From the NCBI GenBank assembly GCA_035048815.1, contig JAUCBN010000012.1, positions 1,064,001-1,128,000 of the forward strand: 64,000 bases of DNA, in the 5' to 3' direction. Both the position numbers and the translations under genes were made by a program. This DNA is from Abelmoschus esculentus (lineage: Eukaryota > Streptophyta > Magnoliopsida > Malvales > Malvaceae). Each line of letters begins with the position of its first letter. The stretch's first letter is position 1. A model generated the notes under the pieces. The model was given only the letters and a program-made list of their open reading frames with translations. It made no database searches and was not told where the DNA came from. Of the stretch, positions 32,159-42,505 are shown piece by piece.

Positions 32159-34618
32159 ATGACTGTGGATGAAGCTGGCAACAGCTCCGACTGGAGTAGG
32201 GAGCAAGATAAGGCGTTTGAGAACGCCCTTGCAACTTATCCCGAAGAATCTTCGGATCGGTGGGAGAAAATTGCAGCTGACGTACCTGGGAAAACTTTGG
32301 AAGAGATTAAAGAACACTATGAGCTTCTGGAGGAGGATGTTAGCAGGATTGTATCTGGTTGTGTGCCTCTCCCGCCATATAATTCTTCTTCAGAGGGTTC
32401 AGCCAGCCATGTCGGTGATGAAGGAACTGGTAGGAAGGGAAGCAGACATTTAGGGCATTGTAAAAATGAGTCAAATCATGGGAGTAAAAATTCAAAATCT
32501 GACCAGGAACGCCGCAAGGGGATTGCTTGGACGGAGGATGAACACAGGTGAATTAGTTGCTGTGGTTTTAAATTTTTTTATTCAATGTTTTCATTTGGAT
32601 TAACCATGCATCTTTAGAAATATCTTGATTAAGTCTTATTTTGCACCATCTTAACTTCGATACTTATTTTTGCTCTTTATATTTAGTAATTGTTAAGATT
32701 TGATTGTCTTGGGATCTCATATCCTGTTCATATTTAGAAGCTTTGGTTTTTATTTGACAAGAGAGTTTCCAAGATTGCTTTCAACCAGTGAAAGTCTCTG
32801 ATGATTATTTTTAGTTAGTTGTTAGGAAGCTCAGATCTTCTACATGGCTTTCTTATTTAAGGTTTTCCTACTGTGCTTTACTGCAAAGATATTTGATGCC
32901 TGTGGAGGCCAATAGATGAAATATCCTGAAATGATGTGAAAACAACTTAAGGGAAAAGGGAATTTCAGTTTTACCATGTGAAAGAGAGATCTTGCTGGTT
33001 GTTGCCGCTTGTTCATTTTCTTTTTTCCTAAAACTCGCACCCTACAACAGAAAATCATATTAACTTTAAACGTCACCTGTATGACACAGGTGTCCTTTAT
33101 CTATTGATTAGCTTTACCCTTCTTTGTTGTCTAACGTGGGTGAAACCACCATAGCAGCCATTCTTTTTAGACCTAGTTTCCTGCATCTCAAATTAAAGTT
33201 GGGTCCCTCCACCTATTGTCAGTTAGTTTTAGGTCGGATGCTTAACATTTATCAAAGAACAGGTTCTGTTCTGTTGTTTTCTTGCCTAAACCCTTGTGAG
33301 GATGATACCCTTGAGGTTGTTCTCATATAGGGTGAAGGGGTGTGTTAGGTGATATTATCCCATATCTGTTATATGGTCTTGTAGTAAAGCTGGACCCTCC
33401 GACTACATTGGATTGGATGCTTAACAGTCCTAAAGGCTAACATTGGCATTTAGGTTTGATTGCTTTCGACTGGTACATGTCTCTCTCATGTTCAACTTTT
33501 TTTCATAACAGTTTATGGTTTCATTATTAAAATCCTTGCCAAATTTGGTTCTAATAGGGAGGAAAGAGATAAGTGAAGGATTACGGTTATGGTAGAGAAT
33601 TAACGTGTCATCATTCAGCCATATAAGAAAAAGAATTTGTGAAAATAATACTAACATGTGCCTTTCCAAGTAAGAACGATTTAATTGATGTGGTGATATG
33701 GTCCAGTTTGTATCCAATTTAATTATTTAGGCTGCTTTTAGCTTCAGTGTCCACTGTCCATCAAACAATTCTCTACCTGAATGATGCCTTAGATCAGTGG
33801 TGGTTTTCGAGTCTCGTAATCGTTAGTATAGAATAAGTCTCCAGTTTTGCATCATATTAATCATGACTTCCTCTATATTAGAGATATTGGTTCAGTCCTC
33901 TTTCTCCCTTGATTTTTCAAAGTTTAGCATTATATTTTCTCATTTAACAGGTTAAATTGTGTAACATAAGTCAAATAATCCAGATTATATATATATTTTT
34001 ATCTTTATTTTAGTCTTTAGTGCTTTCTACTACCCTAGAGGAAATCACCATAACCAGAATCTGTAGTTTGTTTAGGCCTTGTCATATTACGTTTTTAAAG
34101 GTATGTTTAGTCACTCTATGCTTTTCTTGAAAAACAGGTTATTTCTCCTTGGCTTGGAAAAATATGGGAAAGGTGATTGGCGAAGCATATCTCGGAACTT
34201 TGTGGTCACAAGAACACCTACACAAGTAGCAAGTCATGCACAAAAATATTTCATTCGATTGAACTCCATGAACAAAGATAGGAGGCGATCTAGCATCCAT
34301 GATATTACCAGTGTCGGCAACGGAGACATTTCATCACCTCAAGGACCAATCACTGGTCAATCAAATGGTGCAGCAGCCAGAGTTTCATTAGGAAAGTCAG
34401 CCAAACAGCCCTCTCAACATCCCTCTTCACCACCTGCTGCTGGCATGTATGGTACTCCGCATATAGGGCAAACCAGTAGGAGGTCCCCTTGTCTCTGCAG
34501 TTGGCAGGCCTGTGAATCTTCCTGTCCCTGCACATATGGGTCATGGAGTCGCAGTTCCCGGTGCACCAATGAACATGAATCCTGCAACATGCCCAATGCC
34601 GCATACAACTGCTCATAG
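32159..34618 (+). CDS. SRM1/DIVARICATA-type MYB factor, C-terminus frameshifted
   Basis: Two exons, 32159-32547 and 34138-34618, give 289 aa as read. The N-terminal SANT/MYB1 (W12-E57: SDWSREQDKAFENAL, DRWEKIAADVPGKT) mediates protein contacts. The second MYB (about 119-171) carries KGIAWTEDEHRLFLLGLEKY and the SHAQKYF signature (162-168) of CCA1-like DNA-binding repeats. RRRSSIHDITSVGNGD and GPITGQ follow, as in Arabidopsis SRM1 (At5g08520), an ABA/salt regulator. At an AAA run (34470-34472), near residue 241, the frame departs from the family: the reading becomes Ser/Cys-rich and ends at TAG 34616. One base fewer restores the conserved GQPVGGPLVSAVG...HTTAHR tail to TAA 34620-34622, 290 aa. 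The DNA-binding part is unaffected. The extra A may be a real allele or a sequence error. Confidence 0.88.
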
Positions 34619-34622
34619 GTAA

Positions 34623-36603
34623 TACAATGTTTAGCTGCAAAATAGATAAAGGTTAGAAGACTTGCTTGTGCGGATATTCAGTTACTGGATTTTCTATTTT
34701 AGCCTGAATAAGATATGCGTATTTGCAAGCACAACGTGTATCTGTAATTTGTTTAATCTCTAAGTAAGCCATAGGGAGAGAATTTACATGTATCTATTTG
34801 TAGGCAACTGTGGAATATGCTAATGTTAAATGTGGCAGATTTATGGGAAGGACAGCATTTTTGCAACTATTATTTCTTCCCTTTTCTATTGCAAGTAAAA
34901 AGAAACCCCATATATCTGTGTGTCTATATATACAAGAACTTGTCAGGACAATAGGCTTTTTCAGTTATGGGTTTTTGTTTACAGTTGAAATTCTAATGAC
35001 AGCAACAGCAGCAGCAATTGCAACTTTGTTTTACAATGGCAATACTGTTGGCACCAAAGCTGCCATTGACAAGTTTTAGCTCTGAGTTTTTTTTCCTAGA
35101 CCCTTAAGAGGGTGGGGGAGCACCTTGTGAGTTTGAACTCCTGTCCTAAAGCATATAAGAAATTTTGAGACATTCTCCCGAAGAAGTCGAACAATCACTC
35201 ACACCAGGCAACCTTTGCCACCCTAGCAACAACTTTATTGAATTCATTTAAAGATTCAGGATCTAAACTCCTAATGCCATCATGCCATGGAGGGGATTGT
35301 CCCTGATGTGGCAGTTTTAATGCTGCAAAGAGCATTAAAGTATAAAGTCATCCCAGGGTATGTTTTCCTTGAATTCTCTTCATTCTTGTGTTGCTTTGTA
35401 TTATCATAGTCTTGGTTGCTGATATGGGCATTGAAAAAGCAGGTGAGTTGAGGCTAACGAGTCTTAATCTGCATGGCCTACTGCCCATTCATTTCCACCT
35501 CAGGATTTCAAATTCAAGAATACTTATGTGTTCTCCTTTTTCTTTGACCAATGGAACCTAGTTCATCCCCTTTTCAAAAGAGGGTTCATCTATGGAACCA
35601 AAAGGAAAACTAAGTTGTAAAATATGATACATCAATCCGAATAACTCGAAATTTTTTTACTGACTCAATCGACTACTTACCCCTAAAAAATAATATGAAA
35701 TGCCAACACTTGTAAATTTCTTAAACAAAGAAATACAAGTTAAACTAATACCCCAAGAACTTTGTAGAGAGCTACTAGTGCTCCCTTGAAATGTCCATGC
35801 TTATAAAAAGGAAAGATGCTGGCCATGGGCATCGATGACTTTATCTCAATAATTTCTTAGCATCACTTCTTAAAGATAATTACATGAACCAACTGAATTC
35901 AACCTCGGATCATTATACAAGTTGCATGTATTCTCATATGTTTTAGTATGCAATTTGTGTTGGTTGAGGTGAATCTTTCCTTGCTTTTTTCTTTCTTTGT
36001 GTCTTAGCAGCAAAGGAGTGGCAGACATCACAAAGCTACAATGCCAACTCAGAAATCTTCAAAACCACATCTTAGAGAAAAAGTAACTTTAAAAGGTTGT
36101 CTCAACCATACAGGGTATTGTTTTTTGTTTTTTTATGAATTACAATGTCCATTTGCATAGACTGTGCTTTCCCCCGTAAATTTTCTGGAAAGTTAATTAA
36201 TTTAAACCAAATTAAATTAGTTTCTTTGCTCCTCCTTTAACCTTTCAGGTGGTTTGACAGCTTGTAATAGCTTGCCTCTACCATGGGTGTTTTCTAGCTA
36301 TCAGTGTTCAATATATGTTTGATACATTGCGAATACGAATATAAAAAAGTGGAATATGCTCGTATTGAACGTATTTGTATCGAATCACTTTAACACATTG
36401 GAGGACTTCATTAAGAATTTAAACCGTTTTTCTTAGAAACCAAATCTTCTTATATTCTTTTTTCATTTAGATGTTCTCTTTTGGAAGTGATGAGCTATTG
36501 GTGACTCATGCCAGAAAACAAGACTCATCACAACCTGAAGAAACATTCAATTCTTCAACAGCTTATTGTCGTTGAATTCGAATTCATTCATTAAAAAAAG
36601 ACA
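34623..36603. other. Spacer, first unit of the tandem duplication
   Basis: MYB 3' UTR followed by non-coding DNA. Most of it has a clearly recognisable counterpart at 37890-40394, for example CATGGCCTACTGCCCATTCA at about 35474 and 39091, so it belongs to the first copy of a duplicated unit. Confidence 0.7.
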
Positions 36604-37470
36604 ATGAAGAATCAGCTGTTTCAACAAGTTTATTGGAGTTCCATTCAAAGAAGCAACATTTGTAGTTGAGAGAACATCAAGGCTATGCTTATCTGATGCT
36701 ACCTGTCAATAACACATTTCATCACATGGCTCTACAAAGAGTAGGTCTCCCCTTTCAATTTTTATTAATGGTAGCTATGGGAAATTCATGGTAAAGTTAT
36801 TTCTTTTTCTAATGGGGATGTGTTTGAAATTACAGGCAAAGGAAACTTTCTACTTATAAGGATGAACTTGATAGGGAAGAAAACTGACACTTCCGCTCAC
36901 CCATGGGTCCGAGAGCATGGTATAAAAACACTTTTACGGTATATTCTTCAAACATATATTACGTCTTTCAAGCTAAAGTTTACTTTATTGAAACTGCAGT
37001 GAGATTTGGGCCAAAGATCAGTGAAACAGTGAAGGGAAGGCTGAATTTGGGGGCAAGGATTCTTCAAGTAGGAGGCTTGGAGAAGATTTTCAAGCAATTG
37101 TTTAGTTTCAGGGAAGGAGAGAAGCTGTTGAAGGCTTGTCAGTGTTATTTGTCAACAACAGCAGGCCCTATTGCTGGTTTACTCTTCATATCATCTATAA
37201 AAAGCTTGCTTTTTGCAGTGACCGATCAATCAAAATCCCTTGTACAAATGGAGAATTCCTCAGTTCATTACAAAGTTTTGGTTCCACTTGAGAAAAGAAA
37301 GGGAGTTAACCAGAGTGAAAACATGAAGAAATCATCTAAAAATACATGGAAATTGTGACAGTGGATGGTTTTGATATCTGGTTCATGGGGTTCTTGAATT
37401 ACAAGAAAGCTTTTCCGTATCTTCAGCCAGAATCTCACAAAAACTAGATGATGTAAAAGTGGCAGTCACG
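36604..37470 (+). pseudogene. GEM-like GRAM protein, broken tandem copy
   Basis: All three exons of the intact neighbour (40395-41258) can be matched: exon 1 at 36604-36750, exon 2 at about 36837-36919 and exon 3 from about 37001. Exon 1 has an extra T after CAAGTT, which shifts the frame and meets TGA after 21 codons. In exon 3 an extra base near 37196 shifts the GRAM core (SSKKVAF becomes SSIKSLLFA) and a later change shifts back. A loss near 37340 (AAAAATACATGG for AAAAGTATATGG) then ends the frame 37 residues early and removes YLEIVTVDGFDIWF. The GT of the exon 2 donor is kept. With three separate frame lesions I call it a pseudogene, although a GRAM core fragment is still open. Confidence 0.85.
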
Positions 37471-37479
37471 CCCAAAACT

Positions 37480-38030
37480 GTTTCTTTCAATTGAACTCCA
37501 TGAACAGAGTTCGGAGGTGATCTGACATCAATTATATTGCCAGTTTTGGATGAATTAAATTTTCATTTATTCAAAAAAAGATATTGCCAGTTTTGGCAAT
37601 GGGGACATTTCAGCACCCCAGGACCGATCACTGGTCAATCAAATGGTGCAGAAGCCGAAGGTTCACCGGGAATATCGTCCAAACAGCCCTCTCAACATCC
37701 CACTTCTCCGCCTGCTGTTGGCAACTTGGCATGTACAGTACTCCATCTATAGGGAAACCAGTAGGAAGTCCTCTTGTTTCTGCAGTTGGCAGGCCAGTGA
37801 ATCTTCCTGCCCCAGCACATGAGTTATGGAGTAACAGTTCCTTGCACACCGATGAACATGACTCCTGCGAGACTACTCCATACCAAATGCCAAATAGAGA
37901 AAGGATGGAAGACTACTTGCTTGAGCAGATATTGGGTTACTGGGTTTTCCATTTTAGCCTGAATAAGATATGTTACTTACAAGAACAAGCTGTATCTGTA
38001 ATTTGTGTAATCTCTAAATTGTGATGAATA
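37480..38030 (+). pseudogene. Truncated MYB (SRM1-like) copy
   Basis: Corresponds to the 3' half of exon 2 and the 3' UTR of the MYB gene at 34138-34618. It starts abruptly at TTTC(T)TTCAATTGAACTCC, the YFIRLNS codons, without MYB repeats, intron or first exon. It has a small internal duplication/insertion around 37545-37595 (GCCAGTTTTGG occurs twice) and frame breaks. Near 37756 it reads GGGAAACCAGTAGGAAG. This gives Lys-Pro-Val in the frame that lacks the disputed extra base of the parent gene and supports that frame as ancestral. It is a by-product of the tandem duplication. Confidence 0.85.
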
Positions 38031-40394
38031 GTTACATTCTTACTCGGAAATCCACCTCTAAAAATTGAATACAAGTGCAGCAGCAGTAACTTTTTTTTTT
38101 CTAACAATGCCAATACTGTTAGCACCAAAACTGCCATTGACAATGAAATGTTAAAAAGAATTTATTGCAAAAAGGAAATTTATTCTTATGGATGGACACG
38201 GGATTGTTAGGGGGTGTGAACTTTTATAGTTAGTAAAATCATATGGGAATTTGAAAATTCCAGCGGGTATGAACTTTCTCCATTCTTGCTATGGACTTAT
38301 GCTCATATAGTCATTTTGGTTCATCTGGCATTGCTGGGAAAGGTTTCATGCTGTTGATGTTGATAAGCTTCCAAGTGGTTGAAAAAAAATGGAGAGAAAG
38401 TTGTTAATGCATTTATGCGACAATGCACAGATTCACTCCAGATTGGGATTGGAGACATGAAAGATTATAAGAGTGCTGATAAAAACTACTGAACTGAACT
38501 GAACTGTTTCTATGAAAATTTCTCAGACAACTAATTGTAGTATGAACTATTGGAGAAATTGCAGGCATTGCCTAAATTCAGCCCAAGGATAAACTGCTAT
38601 ATGTCATCTGCAATGATTGATTTCCATCAGGTAAATGTAGTGCTTTGGTCAGAGGCACACAACTCGCATTAAAGATTGTAACAGAAGTTTGGAAGGGAGG
38701 AACAAGCATTTACTAAAACTGTTCGCTCGGGTTTCGCCATCCTTTTACTTGTTACCAGCACCTATGAAAGCCAGACAACCCTTTTGCCACCTTATCAACA
38801 ACTTTGTTGAATTCATTTAAAGATTTCAGTATGTAGACTCATAAGGCCATCATACCATGTGGGGAAATGACTCTGATGTGGCAGTTTTACTTCTGCAAAG
38901 AGCAATAAAGTTCAAAATCATCCTATGGTATGTTTTCCCAGAAAAGAAGTTGACAAAAAAAGCAGCCTTGAATTCCCTTCACTCTTGTGTTGCTTTTATG
39001 TTAAGTAAAAGCTTCATATTATAATAGTCTTGGTTGCTGATTTAGGCATTGGAAAATCAGGCGAGGTGATGCTAAAAAACTTTAATCTGCATGGCCTACT
39101 GCCCATTCATTTCCACCTCAGTATAACAAACTAAAGAATGGCTAATTGTTTTCCAGTTAAGCATATGAACACTGCCTTATTCTCTTTGACCAAATGGAGC
39201 CATGCTTCACCCCCTTTTCAAAAGAGGGATTCTTTATGGAAACTCCCCTTTCTTCACATTTAGATGTTTCTGAATTTTTCCTTTCAAGAAAAGATGTTTC
39301 TGAGTTTTGCCAATGAGAGGCCTTGCCTCTAGTGACTTTGAGATAGGGTTTAGGATCGAAATAGGTAAGGTTGTATAGTCTAAATTTTACGCAGCCTGTG
39401 TATCAAATAATTTGCCTAAAAATACTATGACACACCAACATTTTTAAATTTCTTAAACAAGGAAAACCAACTTAAAATAATATCCAAGAAGTTTGGAGAG
39501 AGCTACTAGTTGTAGTTGAGCTCTCTAAATGTACATTATTTAAAAAGAAAACTGATGTTGAGCATGAAAGTTGATCTCACATGGTCATGCATAAAAGAAC
39601 GGACTAAAATTTGTGAGATTCTGAAGTCGGAACTCAGATTTATTAGACATCACTTATTAAAGATAAAATCATGAAAGTTGCATGTATTATCATATCTTTT
39701 AGTATGGAATTTGTGTTGGTTGAGGTGAATATTCTTAGCAGTAAAGAAGTGGAAGACATCAGAAAGCTACAATGCCAACTCAGAAAGTTCCAAAACCACA
39801 TCTTAGGGAAAAAGTTACTTTAAAAGGTTGTCTCAACTATACAGGGTATTGAGTTCTTTTCCTTCTTTGAAACTGGATTTCCCTTTTGCAAAGAAATACT
39901 ATGCTTTTTCCATAGATTTCCAGGAAAGTTAATTAATTAAACCAGATTAAATTTGTTACTTTGCTTCTCCTTTAATCTTTCTGGTGGTCTCTGACAGTTT
40001 CAAATAGCTTGCCTCCTTTTATAGTTGGGATCTTTACTATGGGTGTTTTCTTTATGTTCGTGTTCGATATATGTCACATACATTTTTTACATGAATATAT
40101 CGGAAGTTAACATACCCGAATTGGACATGTTGTTTCGGACCACATTAACGTTCCATGACATCTTTTTTCTCAAAAGAAACCAAATCTTCTGGTAACCTTT
40201 TTTCTTTTAAATTTCATCTTTTGGAAGTGATGAGCCATTGGTGACTCATGCAGCAAAAAAGTTGGATTTAACTTCAACATCCACACCCCCTTTAAATACT
40301 CACCATTTGCCAAAACACCAGATTCATCACAACCTGAAGAAACATTCAATTCAACAGCTTGTTGCCATTAAAAGTCCATTCCATTCATAAAAAA
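38031..40394. other. Spacer, second unit of the tandem duplication
   Basis: Non-coding; counterpart of 34700-36603 with many indels. No gene seen. It includes the upstream region of the intact GEM-like gene. Confidence 0.65.
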
Positions 40395-41258
40395 ATGAAG
40401 AATCAGCTGCTTCAACAAGTTATTAGAGTTCCGATCGAAACAACTACATATGGAGTTGAGAGAACATCAAGGCTATGCTTACCTGATGCTGCTGGCCAAT
40501 ATCACATTTCATCACAAGTCTCTACAAAAAGTAGGTCTCCTCTTTCAAGCATTACTAATCATAGCTATGGGAATTTCTTGTTTCCTTTTCTAATGGGAAA
40601 GTGTTTGAAATTGCAGGCAAAGGAAACTTTGTTCTTAAAAGGATGAACTTGCTGGGGAAGAAAGCTGATACTTTCGCTCATGGAGTCCGAGAGCATGGTA
40701 TGAACCATTGAAACACTTATGCCTTAATGTCTCAAGATTACTGTGAAAATGAAAGGTAAAGTTTTATACATTTTGAAAACTGCAGTGAGTTTGGGGCCAA
40801 AGATCAGTGAAACAGTGAAGGGAAAGTTGAGCTTGGGGGCAAGGATTCTTCAAGTAGGAGGCTTGGAGAAGATTTTCAAGCAATTGTTTAGTTTCAGAGA
40901 AGGAGAGAAGCTGTTGAAGGCTTGTCAGTGTTATTTATCAACAACAGCAGGCCCTATTGCTGGTTTACTTTTCATTTCCTCTAAAAAAGTTGCCTTTTGC
41001 AGTGACAGATCAATCAAAATCCCTTGTGGTAATGGAGAATTCCTCGGAGTCCATTACAAGGTTTCGATTCCACTTGAGAAGATAAAAGGGGTTAACCAAA
41101 GTGAAAACATGAAGAAACCATCTCAAAAGTATATGGAAATCGTGACGGTGGATGGTTTTGATATCTGGTTCATGGGTTTCTTGAATTATAAGAAAGCTTT
41201 CAAGTATCTTCAACAAGCAATCTCACAGAGACTGGATGATGTAGAAGTCACTTTCTAG
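40395..41258 (+). CDS. GEM-like protein (GRAM domain, FIP1-related)
   Basis: Three exons, 40395-40530, 40617-40697 and 40786-41258, join in frame to 229 aa. The N-terminus MKNQLLQQVIRVPIETTTYG and the CLPDAAGQYHIS motif match the short GEM-like 4/5 group (Arabidopsis At5g08350 and relatives). Exon 2 encodes KGNFVLKRMNLLGKKADTF. The GRAM domain (about 95-170) is complete: GGLEKIFKQLFSFREGEKLLKACQCYLSTTAGPIAGLLFISSKKVAFCSD. The C-terminal part has VHYKVSIPLEKIKGVNQSEN and YMEIVTVDGFDIWFMGFLNY. GRAM domains bind membrane lipids or proteins; GEM family members act in epidermal patterning and ABA/stress responses. I infer it is the surviving functional copy of the pair, since the first copy is broken. 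It is convergent with the DUF829 pseudogene. Confidence 0.92.
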
Positions 41259-41392
41259 GTGGCTTTAAGAAATCTTTTCATCAGAATGAACACTCTTGCA
41301 AATGTAAAAAAAGTCGTTCTAAATCGAATATATGATCCTTTTTGGAAAGGAAAAATCAAAAGAATGTGGTTATGATCAGTTCTTCAATGTAC

Positions 41393-42505
41393 TTATGAAT
41401 GCTTGCAACAAGTGAGCACACAGTCCTCCAAAAACTGGCTGAGCTGACTTGTATACAGATGTGGATCATTTCTAAAATGATCAACATGCGGTGTCGAGAC
41501 AAAGTTGCACGCCCAAACTTCGCGTCCCGTTCTCTTTTGCTCCTCTATGAATGATTACACAGAATCTGCAAGGATGACTATCTGCAGAGCTGTAAATATA
41601 TAGTTGTGGACAGGTAGGTTGTTCATATGACAGTAATCCCAGCACATCAGAAAGCCTCCTGCAAGATGATATGATATCAAGTTATGTCGGTTTTAATGAA
41701 CATCGGAATGACTTCTGGTTACAATCATAAATCACAATGTAGAATGTGTTGAAGCATAGAGAGCACACATATAATCATGCATGAAAATCTTGAAAAAAAG
41801 TGTAGCAAAGAGAGTTTTTCGATGAATCAAACATCTGGTAGCCAGTGCAAACAATATAAACAAAAATTGTTCTTCATGCATGTATGTGCACAAATGTAGA
41901 TATGGTGAGAACTCACATTAACCATCCGGTATTGCTAAAAGTGTGAAAACCCAGGTTTTTCCCATGCTCCTCTTCCAACCAATCCGCCAAGTGATTAACA
42001 AGCATATCTACGTTCTGCTCGGCCTTTCCACCGGCTTGGTAACTGATAATGTCAACCATCGGAAGGGTGAACAATCCAATACATCGAGCGCGGTTGGCTC
42101 AGGTAAATGCCATTGTCATCTATACAGAACATCAGGCACTGGTGCAGGGACAGGGATACTCTCCTGAAATGCTGCAGCAGGCTTAGATGCTTTAGCCAAC
42201 TCTGCCGACTGATATAAATTCACCATTAGAGGAGATGAAGCAATAGAAAAAAATAGCTGGTTGGGAACAGAACTCCGGCCTGAAATCGGAACTGAGGAGT
42301 AAAATCTAGGTAACGGTATGCGAATTCTAGTAAGAAAGACAGGTTTGCAAGCCAATGATGAATTTGACTCTCGTAAGGAACTAGATGTTGAAGTTTCTAT
42401 TTGTTCTGATGGGAGTTTAGCAGGGAAATCAGCAGAAACAGAAGCCATTGCTACGGCAGCGGCTGCCATTAGAGGACGTTGAATGACACCAGACAAGGAA
42501 CCCAT
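41393..42505 (-). pseudogene. DUF829 (TMEM53-like) alpha/beta-hydrolase, decayed
   Basis: The minus strand from 42505 reads MGSLSGVIQRPLMAAAAVAM, an organelle-type leader, then VTRIRI-like and LYQSAELAKASKPAA...PAPVPDVLYR, typical of plant DUF829 proteins. After that an in-frame TGA occurs (TATAGATGACAATGG), then WHLPEPTALDV. The next recognisable part is FTLPMVDIISYQAGGKAEQN and DMLVNHLADWLEEEHGKN, so some 35-40 residues including the VVLLGWLG strand are missing. The C-terminal exon (41393 to about 41670) reads RLSDVLGLLSYEQPTCPQLYIYSS, then loses frame. The other frame gives ESFIEEQKR-like and NFVSTPHVDHFRNDP..LYTSQL blocks, with a TAA where Glu is expected. Middle exons are absent. Clearly non-functional. 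Arabidopsis At3g19970 is the likely counterpart, next to myosin VIII and FyPP. Confidence 0.82.

Larger units (their letters stand above)
34249..41258 (+). repeat. Tandem segmental duplication: MYB 3' part plus GEM-like gene
   Basis: Unit 1 runs from within MYB exon 2 (about 34249) to the end of the broken GEM-like copy (about 37470). Unit 2 starts near 37480, in the middle of MYB coding sequence, and runs through the intact GEM-like gene to 41258. Matching landmarks in order: TTGAACTCCATGAACA; the AGCCTGAATAAGATATG 3' UTR word; CCAATACTGTTxGCACCAAA; GATGTGGCAGTTTTA; CATGGCCTACTGCCCATTCA; the GEM-like exons. The junction joins DNA just after the GEM-like stop to mid-exon MYB DNA, as unequal exchange would. 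The unit is about 3.2-3.8 kb. The copies differ by many substitutions and indels, so the event is not recent. Confidence 0.85.

Noticed and set aside
37537..38024. Two overlapping plus-strand frames of 71 and 146 aa
   Set aside because: Frames of the truncated MYB copy; they are shifted relative to the true MYB frame and represent no separate gene.
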